Part shown: piece after piece, positions 1 through 5,287 of the stretch | How positions within the stretch are numbered: position 1 is the first letter of the stretch | Layout: the number at the start of each line of letters is the position of its first letter | IMG/VR virus record: IMGVR_UViG_3300042517_000993 | Location: 1 to 44,183 of that record | DNA from: a virus | Strand: one strand, 5' to 3' | Length of the DNA: 44,183 nucleotides | Position numbers and translations under genes: made by a program | The notes under the pieces: generated by a model | What the model saw: only the letters and a program-made list of their open reading frames with translations | The model's database searches: none | Told to the model about the DNA's origin: nothing

Positions 1-2
1 CC

Positions 3-26
3 GACCAGCGGGCCGTTCGCGATCAC
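3..26 (+). repeat. 24-base repeat, copy 1
   Basis: This copy is identical to the one at 513-536 and differs by one base from the one at 841-864. The core is GCGGGCCGTTCGCGATCAC. Its left flank lies outside the window, so I cannot see whether it has the CGTGATC arm found beside the other two. In frame it reads DQRAVRDH and stays open to a stop at 72-74, so it could be the 3' end of a gene related to the one at 607. Confidence 0.85.
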
Positions 27-93
27 TCTTTTAAATCCCTGCTTCGTTGTGAGGCTACTCACGCTCACCATTAGCCCCGCTTATGCGAAAGGA

Positions 94-114
94 AAGCCCC
101 CATAACGGGGGCTT
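94..114. terminator. GC-rich hairpin, possible terminator
   Basis: An 8-base-pair perfect stem, AAGCCCCC / GGGGGCTT, closes a 5-base loop. No T-run follows on either strand, so terminator function is uncertain. Confidence 0.45.
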
Positions 115-260
115 ATGTTACGGAATGTTTAGCAATCGTGCCAATTGTAATACTGTTTCCAGTAATCTATTAAGCAATGTAACGACAGGTCGACGACCAT
201 ATGTGAACGTTCGTAACGGTACAGTTGTACTACATCACGGGTTGCTAAGTAACATGAACG

Positions 261-293
261 AATGTTAAAGAGTGCGTTACCGAACTTAACATT
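261..293. other. hairpin with 8-bp perfect arms
   Basis: AATGTTAA (261-268) and TTAACATT (286-293) are perfect inverted arms separated by 17 bases, inside the otherwise empty 115-550 stretch. Confidence 0.45.
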
Positions 294-325
294 AAGCTTT
301 GTGAACATGGGTCAGTCCCTCGGTG

Positions 326-361
326 GTACAGGCGTACTCGGTCTCCCAAGTACACCTGTAC
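326..361. other. strong hairpin in non-coding region
   Basis: GTACAGGCGTACT (326-338) and AGTACACCTGTAC (349-361) pair over 13 positions with one mismatch and a 10-base loop. It is the strongest local structure in the 115-550 gap. It could belong to a small RNA or be a regulator site. The rest of that gap shows no supportable gene. Confidence 0.6.
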
Positions 362-502
362 TCTAGCCTAAAGCAACCCGGAATGGGTATGGATTACACA
401 TCTCTTAACACTTGGGTGATGAGCGCTGCTTATCGTTCCGTCAGAGGTATTAGCGTCCCTTATGGTGAGCGTGATAACTGATTAACGAAGCAGGGGCGTG
501 CT

Positions 503-537
503 CGTGATCAAAGACCAGCGGGCCGTTCGCGATCACG
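503..537 (+). repeat. 24-base repeat copy 2, with hairpin arms
   Basis: The repeat at 513-536 is preceded by CGTGATC (503-509), which pairs with GATCACG (531-537) around a 21-base loop. In frame it reads VLVIKDQRAVRDHEM and then stop, close to the C-terminus of the 607 gene (VSVINDLRAVRDHGV). It may be the remnant of a duplicated gene end. Confidence 0.8.
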
Positions 538-552
538 AAATGTGAACCACGG

Positions 553-582
553 TTGACACGCAACACCTATCCCGTTTATCTT
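553..582 (+). promoter_or_regulatory. sigma70-type promoter for the 607 gene
   Basis: A perfect -35 hexamer TTGACA (553-558) is followed by an 18-base spacer and a -10-like TATCTT (577-582; 4 of 6 to consensus). The start codon lies 25 bases downstream with a purine-rich CAGAGGG between. This fits recognition by host RNA polymerase, unlike the leaders of the structural genes. Confidence 0.6.
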
Positions 583-606
583 TAAAAAGTACAGAGGGCT
601 AGACCC

Positions 607-888
607 ATGCTCAAGACTCTTCTCATTGCCGCACTGTGCCCTGTCATTGCAGGCACTGCCATCGGCATCAAGGCTCACGGCCTGATCACCGATGCCACCG
701 TCCGCCAGGCTGCCTACCTGTGCGACGCGGGCCACGAGGTTGCCTGCTACCGCATGGCCGAGCTGACCAAGGGCGAGTGTGCTGCCCCTGGTGGCATGGC
801 GTATGGATGCAAGCATGACAGCCGAGTGAGCGTGATCAATGACCTGCGGGCCGTTCGCGATCACGGTGTTGTATCGGTGTTGATATGA
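607..888 (+). CDS. small exported cysteine-containing protein, function unknown
   Basis: I do not recognise this 93-residue protein. It starts with a basic-hydrophobic segment (about residues 2-23), probably a signal peptide or membrane anchor. A short domain with cysteines at 39, 47, 58 and 68 follows, enough for two disulfides. The start is supported by CAGAGGG upstream and by the sigma70-like promoter. Codon use is GC-rich and resembles the capsid and tail-tube genes rather than its AT-rich neighbours, suggesting strong expression. The last 20 or so codons contain the third copy of the 24-base repeat. It stands alone between non-coding DNA and a divergent gene pair. An exported protein acting at the host envelope is conceivable but unproven. 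Confidence 0.7.
   Translation: MLKTLLIAALCPVIAGTAIGIKAHGLITDATVRQAAYLCDAGHEVACYRMAELTKGECAAPGGMAYGCKHDSRVSVINDLRAVRDHGVVSVLI
831..865 (+). repeat. 24-base repeat copy 3, with hairpin arms, inside the 607 gene
   Basis: The repeat (841-864, one base different from copies 1 and 2) is flanked by CGTGATC (831-837), which pairs with GATCACG (859-865) around a 21-base loop. This is the same geometry as copy 2. Here the repeat encodes DLRAVRDH near the C-terminus of the exported protein. Confidence 0.85.
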
Positions 889-1027
889 CACAGACCATAG
901 GACCGGAGCGGCCCACTTCATGTAAGCGCCAACAAGAGGCCGGCGATTGGCTGGACGCTAGGTACCCCCACCCCGATTTCTGAAGGTCGTATCCCAGATT
1001 ACCCCCTCTAGAAATCTCCCAAAATTT

Positions 1028-1231
1028 TCAGTACAGTTCCTTCATCCACTTCCTATCCGAATGCGACAGCAGGGGTAGTAGTTTCAGCATGAGTGATTTT
1101 GTGTAATTATCAGGGTACCAGGATTCGAAGTATCGTAAGGATTGTTTGAGGGCGATTGCATTACGGGATTTAGTTTCCAGGATAATTTCGATAGCGTGTG
1201 CGATATTTTTACGATCTGATTTAGTGGACAT
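1028..1231 (-). CDS. hypothetical small basic protein
   Basis: This leftward gene of 67 residues is rich in Lys and Arg and mostly predicted helical (KNIAHAIEIILETKSRNAIALKQSLRYF). I recognise no domain. It is divergent from the 1270 gene, and the two starts are about 40 bases apart with a GGNANNCTAR box between them on the other strand. The length, normal amino-acid balance and position make it a plausible gene, but nothing indicates its job. Confidence 0.5.
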   Translation of the reverse strand: MSTKSDRKNIAHAIEIILETKSRNAIALKQSLRYFESWYPDNYTKSLMLKLLPLLSHSDRKWMKELY

Positions 1232-1237
1232 TGATAT

Positions 1238-1266
1238 GGCAGACTAGGGGACTGAGTACCATCAGT
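1238..1266 (+). promoter_or_regulatory. GGNANNCTAR box and inverted repeat before the 1270 gene
   Basis: The box GGCAGACTAG (1238-1247) is followed by ACTG (1251-1254) pairing with CAGT (1263-1266), which ends three bases before the ATG. The 4-bp stem is weak on its own. Confidence 0.45.
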
Positions 1267-1269
1267 ATA

Positions 1270-1662
1270 ATGACCGTTTTAAATTTAGATTACGGATGGG
1301 AGGAGGATGATGATATCAAGGTATTAATTGCTGGTGGAATAACTGTGGGTGAGTATCAGATTGATACGGTGCGTGTTACAATGAATAATTTGGGTGCGAT
1401 ATCGGGCGGTATTGTTTCTAGTATCAAGGCATTACTGAGTGAATATCAGGATGCACAGGACCGAATGGTGGAGTTGAATACCAGTGCTGATGGGAAGGTA
1501 TTAATTAAGGCTGATGTATTGGAGTGGAGTGAAGCGAAGGGAGTGCAATACAGTCCGGAGAGGGAGGTAATGCGTATTCGGGGGTTAATTTATCAATATA
1601 TGGCTAGTTGCCCGCTATTTGGCGGTGGCGTGAGCAATTTAACGATGTTATATCGTTCGTAG
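1270..1662 (+). CDS. hypothetical protein
   Basis: This 130-residue acidic protein starts MTVLNLDYGWEEDDDIKVLI. I prefer ATG 1270 to the in-frame TTG at 1231 because the box-hairpin leader sits just before it and the extra residues look non-coding. I see no recognisable domain. The middle (IVSSIKALLSEYQDAQDRMVEL) is probably helical, and the C-terminal part contains a hydrophobic CPLFGGGVSNLTML stretch. It ends one base before the next start (1664), so the two are probably co-translated. The AT-rich codon use resembles the leftward operon. Confidence 0.6.
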   Translation: MTVLNLDYGWEEDDDIKVLIAGGITVGEYQIDTVRVTMNNLGAISGGIVSSIKALLSEYQDAQDRMVELNTSADGKVLIKADVLEWSEAKGVQYSPEREVMRIRGLIYQYMASCPLFGGGVSNLTMLYRS

Positions 1663-1663
1663 G

Positions 1664-1918
1664 ATGCCTGGGTGGCTTTGGCGAGGGATTATTGGTGTAA
1701 CGATTGCGACGGGCGTTATTGCGACGGGGCAATGGGCGGCTTGTCGATTTTATGTGTTACCGACTGTATGGCCGTGGTATGCGAAGTACAGCGGGACGGA
1801 AGTGAATGATAAGATCGATTTGGGACCAATGGGATGTAATGACATTGATTCCAGGACCATCAGTGTAATGATGGGGTTATTAACGACGTTAATATCGTTA
1901 TCACGGAAGGCAGATTGA
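1664..1918 (+). CDS. small membrane protein, possibly two-pass
   Basis: This 84-residue protein has two hydrophobic stretches, about residues 8-26 (GIIGVTIATGVIATGQWAA) and 65-80 (ISVMMGLLTTLISLSR), joined by an aromatic-rich loop. The short charged tail after the second segment resembles holin-like proteins, but a clearer lysis region lies near 42 kb, so I do not call it a holin. It starts one base after the stop of the preceding gene. Its 3' end overlaps by 18 bases with the convergent leftward gene ending at 1901. Confidence 0.55.
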   Translation: MPGWLWRGIIGVTIATGVIATGQWAACRFYVLPTVWPWYAKYSGTEVNDKIDLGPMGCNDIDSRTISVMMGLLTTLISLSRKAD

Positions 1919-2155
1919 TTCCAGGTAGCTGAGGCGTTTATTGATTTCCATCAAGGCATGATCCCAGGAGCAAGTGGATTCTGATGCTGACTGGTGGATA
2001 TCAAGCCAATGTTTGGCGTAAGGGTCGTGGCTGGGTAGTAATTCTAATGCTTGGCGGATAGTTTGTATATCTTGATAGAATTCACGAGTGTCATTGACAC
2101 CTGTTGCGATAGCGTGCAGTGCAACGAGTGCTTGTTGCTTCAGATTGGGGTCCAT
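1901..2155 (-). CDS. small protein with LKxxAL...IRxALExLP module
   Basis: This 84-residue protein is the most downstream gene of the leftward operon. Its first half (LKQQALVALHAIATG...IRQALELLP) is the module that ends the 2549 and 3600 genes, here without the PPPEL N-terminal part. The second half is unrelated to them. Such short proteins are typical of cyanophage early or middle regions and have no known function. It overlaps the 3' end of the convergent membrane-protein gene. Confidence 0.6.
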   Translation of the reverse strand: MDPNLKQQALVALHAIATGVNDTREFYQDIQTIRQALELLPSHDPYAKHWLDIHQSASESTCSWDHALMEINKRLSYLESICLP

Positions 2156-2161
2156 AATAGG

Positions 2162-2425
2162 TTAAATGATTTCAAGGTTACCTTGATGATCAAGGCTGAC
2201 GAAGATATGAGCAATATTTGAGCAGGTTACCAGTTGCATGGCTTGTTTATATTCGGTTGTTTCTAGCTCGGGGTATTTGGGCTTGTATTCCATTGATTCG
2301 GGTTCCAGGTAGTTGCAATCTTTATCACCAAGGTGAAAAGTATTTAATGCTTGGCGTGCTTCTTTGAGTTGAGAGTGATCAAGTGCGAATGAGATGGGAA
2401 CTTTGAAGGTTGCGATAATTGTCAT
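2162..2425 (-). CDS. hypothetical protein of the leftward operon
   Basis: This 87-residue protein (MTIIATFKVPISFALDHSQL...) carries the motif LKEARQALNTFHLGD, loosely like the helical module of its neighbours. It is otherwise unrecognised. It lies between the tRNA-like element upstream and the 1901 gene downstream, 6 bases away. Its start is preceded by the operon's conserved spacer ending CTAATCACCC rather than by a purine-rich ribosome-binding site. Confidence 0.6.
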   Translation of the reverse strand: MTIIATFKVPISFALDHSQLKEARQALNTFHLGDKDCNYLEPESMEYKPKYPELETTEYKQAMQLVTCSNIAHIFVSLDHQGNLEII

Positions 2426-2444
2426 GGGTGATTAGCGAAGGTGA
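2426..2444 (-). promoter_or_regulatory. conserved start-codon spacer of the leftward operon, site 1
   Basis: Read leftward, the 19 bases before the ATG end in CGCTAATCACCC. They align with the 19-base spacers at 2882-2900 and 3969-3987. No Shine-Dalgarno sequence is present. Confidence 0.55.
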
Positions 2445-2455
2445 CTACTGTGCCA

Positions 2456-2527
2456 AGGGTCGTGCCGGAATCGAACCGACTTTCTAGGTGCGTTGTCCGC
2501 CTGTCCTTACCAATGGACTACCGACCC
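2456..2527 (-). tRNA. tRNA-like sequence with defective anticodon arm
   Basis: On the minus strand, 72 bases fold like a tRNA. The acceptor GGGTCGG pairs with ACGACCC with one G-A mismatch. The D arm is GTCC-ATTGGTAA-GGAC, and the T arm GTCGG-TTCGATT-CCGGC is sound. The anticodon arm is poor: AGGCG/CACCT has a C-A mismatch, base 26 is missing, and the loop GACAACG lacks U33. By position the anticodon would be CAA, but a leucine tRNA should have a long variable arm. CCA is not encoded. It is probably a decayed tRNA or a tRNA mimic, and the isotype cannot be assigned. Confidence 0.55.
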
Positions 2528-2548
2528 ATGACAATTTAGTGGAAGCGA

Positions 2549-2881
2549 CTACTTGTTGTCGGGAAGTTGTTCAAGGGCGCGGCGGATGGTGTCTATGCCC
2601 TTGTCGCTAAGGAAAGGCTGGTTTGCTGGATCATGATTAATCAACGCCAACGCCTGCTCCTTCAAGCTCGGCGCCTTGGGGCGTCGTGCGGCGCAGAGTT
2701 GCCGAGATTCACCAGACCAACCTTCTAGATCTAGCCACTCACAGCACGCCTCCAGCTCAGCGTCTGCTCCTGCTCTGTAAATATCTTCAAACATTGCATA
2801 GAGTGATCTCCCTTCTTCAAACTGTTCTGACCACCTCTGGATTAGCTCCGGTGGTGGAGTGATGGGGTGTTGTTGTATCAT
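2549..2881 (-). CDS. paralogous PPPEL-family protein (two modules)
   Basis: This 110-residue protein has an N-terminal HPITPPPELIQRWSEQ module, a middle AGADAELEACCEWL segment and a C-terminal LKEQALALINHD...IRRALEQLP module. The same order recurs in the 3600 gene (HPVIPPSELVEQW, ADQELEACRMEI, LKEKALLALSHL...IRLALEQLP), so the two are duplicates. Such proteins are common and functionally unassigned in cyanophages. The start is preceded by the 19-base conserved spacer rather than a Shine-Dalgarno sequence. Confidence 0.7.
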   Translation of the reverse strand: MIQQHPITPPPELIQRWSEQFEEGRSLYAMFEDIYRAGADAELEACCEWLDLEGWSGESRQLCAARRPKAPSLKEQALALINHDPANQPFLSDKGIDTIRRALEQLPDNK

Positions 2882-2900
2882 GGGTGATTAGTGATAATGG
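2882..2900 (-). promoter_or_regulatory. conserved start-codon spacer, site 2
   Basis: Exactly 19 bases lie between the TAA of the upstream gene and the next ATG. Read leftward the spacer ends CACTAATCACCC and is near-identical in length and sequence to that at 3969-3987. Confidence 0.6.
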
Positions 2901-3173
2901 TTACTGGGTTTCAAGCTCATCGGCGATGGCAAGGAGTTCTTGTCTCACATCATTTGTTTTTGAAAACAGTGCCCAAGCATAACCAAAGTCAATGGTTGGA
3001 CCAATAGATTCTTCTGTAGGCTCTGGTTGCCACGGAACCACCTGATTCGCAACAGCTCGCAAAGCGGAAGCCAGGGCGTCTGTGTTGTGATAATTGTGCT
3101 TCCAGTCATGTAAAGAGTTGTCCTCAGTAAAAGCATCCAGCACTGCTTGTGCAGCGGGTGAAAGTTCAGACAT
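2901..3173 (-). CDS. small 'SPAAQAVLDAF' family protein
   Basis: This 90-residue acidic helical protein begins MSELSPAAQAVLDAFTED. This opening, followed by an ASALRAVANQV segment and a C-terminal RQELLAIADELE, is one I recall from many cyanophage proteins of unknown role. The final base of the preceding gene's stop overlaps this start at 3173, so translation is probably coupled. Function is unknown. Confidence 0.65.
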   Translation of the reverse strand: MSELSPAAQAVLDAFTEDNSLHDWKHNYHNTDALASALRAVANQVVPWQPEPTEESIGPTIDFGYAWALFSKTNDVRQELLAIADELETQ

Positions 3174-3406
3174 TAGCCGTCCAGCTCTTTTACGAGTGTC
3201 TTAAGGGCTTTGTATTGCCCCCATGTCAGACCAAAGCGTTGTTCGCCGTTACTATTAAGGATAACATCGAAACCTTCACCGTTATGCCACATTGACATTT
3301 CCATGAAGTCATCTCCGTTAATGGTTACGTCATAGTCCGCCAGGGAGACAAAGGCTGATTCGAGCTTGTAGCGCTCGATTTTCTTGGTTGATTTCTTGTC
3401 AGACAT
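3173..3406 (-). CDS. hypothetical protein of the leftward operon
   Basis: This 77-residue protein has a basic N-terminus (SDKKSTKKIERYKL) followed by a likely alpha/beta fold (ADYDVTINGDDFMEMSMWHNGEGFDVIL...). The C-terminal TWGQYKALKTLVKEL is helical. I recognise no family. Its stop shares a base with the start of the 2901 gene. A 14-base spacer ending CTAATCCC precedes its ATG, a shorter version of the operon's start spacer. Confidence 0.6.
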   Translation of the reverse strand: MSDKKSTKKIERYKLESAFVSLADYDVTINGDDFMEMSMWHNGEGFDVILNSNGEQRFGLTWGQYKALKTLVKELDG

Positions 3407-3420
3407 GGGATTAGAAGTGA

Positions 3421-3603
3421 TTACTGAGCATCGAGGCAGAACAGTTTGCGGATCCGAGCCGCTTCCTGCTCGTAAACGTTCATACCCTCAAACTCGTCGA
3501 TGCCTGTAAGACGGCACATTTTTGCAAGATCCCATCGAAGACTGTCATTAAATAGACGTTCGTAAAGAAACTCTCTGATTTCGGTTTTGTGTTCGCGTTT
3601 CAT
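3421..3603 (-). CDS. small hypothetical protein starting MKRE
   Basis: This 60-residue charged helical protein begins MKREHKTEIREFLYERLF. The 4208 gene also begins MKRE and is similarly short, so they may be distant duplicates. The ATG overlaps the stop of the upstream 3600 gene in an ATGA junction, implying translational coupling. Function is unknown. Confidence 0.6.
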   Translation of the reverse strand: MKREHKTEIREFLYERLFNDSLRWDLAKMCRLTGIDEFEGMNVYEQEAARIRKLFCLDAQ

Positions 3604-3968
3604 TCGGGCAGTTGTTCAAGGGCGAGGCGGATGTAATGGGCGGGTTCTGTTATATCCATTGAGTGAGCCGCACCATCGAGTAGGTGCGATAGCGCCAGTA
3701 GCGCCTTCTCCTTTAGGGTTGGCGGTTTGGGGCGGCGAGCAGTCCAGATGTCTTCGGCTAAGCGAACACGGTCGCTAGTTTCATCGATATAGAAAAGTCC
3801 CGCTCCGTCAATAATTTCCATGCGACACGCCTCCAACTCCTGGTCTGCGCCCCATTGAGCGGCGCTGGTGGCCAGTTGCTGCTTCCATGATGTGGATTTA
3901 TCGTCTATCGCGTCATACCACTGTTCCACCAGCTCGGACGGTGGGATAACAGGATGTTGCTTGATCAT
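3600..3968 (-). CDS. paralogous PPPEL-family protein (two modules)
   Basis: At 122 residues this is the longer copy of the family. It has IKQHPVIPPSELVEQWYDA at the N-terminus, AAQWGADQELEACRMEI in the middle, ARRPKPPTLKEKALLALSHL towards the end and IRLALEQLPE at the C-terminus. The 2549 gene has the same elements in the same order, and the 3988 gene has only the first. It is coupled to the 3421 gene by ATGA overlap. Role unknown. Confidence 0.7.
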   Translation of the reverse strand: MIKQHPVIPPSELVEQWYDAIDDKSTSWKQQLATSAAQWGADQELEACRMEIIDGAGLFYIDETSDRVRLAEDIWTARRPKPPTLKEKALLALSHLLDGAAHSMDITEPAHYIRLALEQLPE

Positions 3969-3987
3969 GTGTAATTAGCGACAAGGG
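3969..3987 (-). promoter_or_regulatory. conserved start-codon spacer, site 3
   Basis: A 19-base intercistronic spacer ends, read leftward, CGCTAATTACAC before the ATG. It differs from site 2 at five of 19 positions and has no Shine-Dalgarno motif. Confidence 0.55.
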
Positions 3988-4221
3988 TTAAGAAGCGTAA
4001 AAATCGCCCAATTTCAATGGGTAGCCATGTTCATCAACTTCGTCATCTGATTCCAGGTGGGGCGGCGGGACAATTTGCATTAACAGTTGATCCTCTTCGA
4101 TCAATCGCTGCTTGTAACCCCATTCTGCAGCCTTTAGGATGATTGTCAGGTGATCACCGCGAGCGGCCTTGCACCATTTTTGGATCAACTCAGGGGGTGG
4201 TACCAATTCAAGCATCGACAT
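3988..4221 (-). CDS. PPPEL-family protein, N-terminal module only
   Basis: This 77-residue protein begins MSMLELVPPPELIQKWCKAA and so carries the family's N-terminal module. The LKEQAL/ALEQLP module is missing, and it ends instead with an acidic tail (ESDDEVDEHGYPLKLGDF). A second Met at residue 3 (4215) is an alternative start. The first 14 bases overlap the end of the 4208 gene upstream, indicating coupling. Confidence 0.6.
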   Translation of the reverse strand: MSMLELVPPPELIQKWCKAARGDHLTIILKAAEWGYKQRLIEEDQLLMQIVPPPHLESDDEVDEHGYPLKLGDFYAS

Positions 4222-4375
4222 TCTCCGGGTTGAAACTTTTGATTAGCAGTTCCCAATTTTCGTCCAATTGTTTTTCGGCCCAGCCCCAGGCGCCATGTTC
4301 CATTCCGTCGATGTCTGCAGCATCGATTTCTTGGCGTATCAAGTGTCTCAATAACTCAATTTGCTCTCGTTTCAT
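4208..4375 (-). CDS. small hypothetical protein, first gene of the leftward operon
   Basis: This 55-residue protein begins MKREQIELLRHLIRQEIDAA, contains a tryptophan-rich GMEHGAWGWAEKQLDENW segment and ends at a TGA inside the next gene's start. It shares MKRE and a charged helical opening with the 3421 gene. It is short, but the overlap with the next gene, the consistent strand and the CCCATG start context support it. Function is unknown. Confidence 0.55.
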   Translation of the reverse strand: MKREQIELLRHLIRQEIDAADIDGMEHGAWGWAEKQLDENWELLIKSFNPENVDA

Positions 4376-4509
4376 GGGATTTAATGTGAGCGCATCCGGA
4401 CCTTAGCAAGAAATTAGACGATCGTCAACTATTTTGGTGATAATTGATACATTTCCTGGCCTTGAAACCTTAAGAAATTGTTTATTGCGCTACATATCTC
4501 GGGTGACGT

Positions 4510-4533
4510 GGGACCCTAGGGTTATATATATAA
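4510..4533 (+). promoter_or_regulatory. GGNANNCTAR box and AT palindrome before the 4550 gene
   Basis: The box GGGACCCTAG (4510-4519) is followed by the perfect 12-base palindrome TTATATATATAA (4522-4533). The ATG lies at 4550 with an AAGGTGGGG purine run between. The AT palindrome could also serve as a -10 region for either strand. Confidence 0.5.
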
Positions 4534-4549
4534 GGTGGGGTGTGTTGCA

Positions 4550-4750
4550 ATGGCTGGGCATCCTGAGAATTCACCAGAAATCAACGAAGTTATTGAATTC
4601 GTCGAGAAGCAGCGGACGTGTTTTGTGTGGTGTGAAGGATGCCAAATGGAACGAGTAATGAATAGTGTATATATCCCTTATATACCTGACGCGACAATTA
4701 AGGAGTGCCGTTTTTGTCGTGATGTAAAGGTCATTGATTTCGGCGGTTAA
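4550..4750 (+). CDS. small zinc-ribbon-like protein
   Basis: This 66-residue protein has two CxxC pairs, CEGC (about residues 32-35) and CRFC (about 57-60), spaced as in a zinc ribbon. The start at 4550 follows a purine-rich AAGGTGGGG. An in-frame TTG or GTG further up would put non-coding-looking sequence before it. It is the first rightward gene after the divergent operon and precedes the head-tail connector genes. Binding of nucleic acid or protein through the ribbon is the usual role, but no specific function can be given. Confidence 0.6.
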   Translation: MAGHPENSPEINEVIEFVEKQRTCFVWCEGCQMERVMNSVYIPYIPDATIKECRFCRDVKVIDFGG

Positions 4751-4752
4751 TC

Positions 4753-4762
4753 GGAAAACTAA
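4753..4762 (+). promoter_or_regulatory. GGNANNCTAR box before the 4784 gene
   Basis: GGAAAACTAA lies 31 bases before the ATG. Only a weak inverted repeat (CTA/TAG) follows, making this one of the poorer structural cases. Confidence 0.45.
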
Positions 4763-4783
4763 GAGGGGCCTAGACGTGAATGA

Positions 4784-5287
4784 ATGGCATCACCACTACT
4801 GCCATATATCAATTCGCGGTTGTTAATTGAATCGCAGGGTGGTATCACAAAGATTGACGGGCGTATCGAGTGTACGCAATGTCAGAAGTACCTCGTTAAG
4901 CTATTTTTAAAGCGGATGCAAGGCGTCACAACGGACAGTGGCGCCAAGATGATCCCAACACCTGCCAAAGAGGGCAAAGAGTTCCCTGGGGCCGCTGGAG
5001 AGGCGTATACGTACCGTGGTTTCAGTCTGTTATATGCGGAAGTACCTGATACGTACAATTTACGTACAGGAACAGACAGTGGTCTCAGGTTTCAAGAGAT
5101 CAAAACACAGCCATCTTGGATGTTGCCTGGTCGAACTGGGCATTTAAAATTTGGTTCCGACCCGATTTTATATGTTACTGTTGGACGCAGCAGTGGATTA
5201 TTTGGTGGAAATGGTATTGATGATACCATCTACAAAGAAATTGGTGGCGTTATGGTTGCGTTGATTGGCGGGGAACTGCAAAACTGA
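4784..5287 (+). CDS. probable head-tail connector or neck protein
   Basis: This 167-residue protein of the neck/tail-completion region has one CTQC pair near residue 32 and a C-terminal half rich in beta-forming, glycine-containing sequence (ILYVTVGRSSGLFGGNGIDD). I do not recognise the family. The role is inferred from position: its stop overlaps the start of a protein with tail-completion features, and tail assembly and tube genes follow. A head-closure or other neck component is possible, but it could be any small structural protein. Confidence 0.5.
   Translation: MASPLLPYINSRLLIESQGGITKIDGRIECTQCQKYLVKLFLKRMQGVTTDSGAKMIPTPAKEGKEFPGAAGEAYTYRGFSLLYAEVPDTYNLRTGTDSGLRFQEIKTQPSWMLPGRTGHLKFGSDPILYVTVGRSSGLFGGNGIDDTIYKEIGGVMVALIGGELQN

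Larger units (their letters stand above)
37..495. repeat. interrupted inverted repeat bounding a non-coding segment
   Basis: The left arm (37-84) and right arm (449-495) match in inverted orientation in three blocks. CCCTGCTTCGTT (37-48) pairs with 484-495, CGCTCACCAT (62-71) pairs with 462-471, and CGCTTAT (78-84) pairs with 449-455 with one mismatch. The spacers are 13/12 bases and 6/6 bases. The arms enclose about 365 bases with no convincing gene. This could be the termini of a small non-autonomous mobile element, a long-range RNA stem or part of an origin. I cannot choose between these. Confidence 0.7.

Noticed and set aside
83-268. A 61-codon rightward frame in the left non-coding region
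   Set aside because: It runs through a GC hairpin and repetitive sequence, has no ribosome-binding site and an unlikely composition rich in Asn, Gly and Val. The region is better explained by repeats and structure.
508-921. A 137-codon leftward frame opposite the exported-protein gene
   Set aside because: It spans the repeat, the promoter and the whole 607 gene. GC-rich codons on the plus strand commonly open the opposite frame, and no start signal or family is visible.
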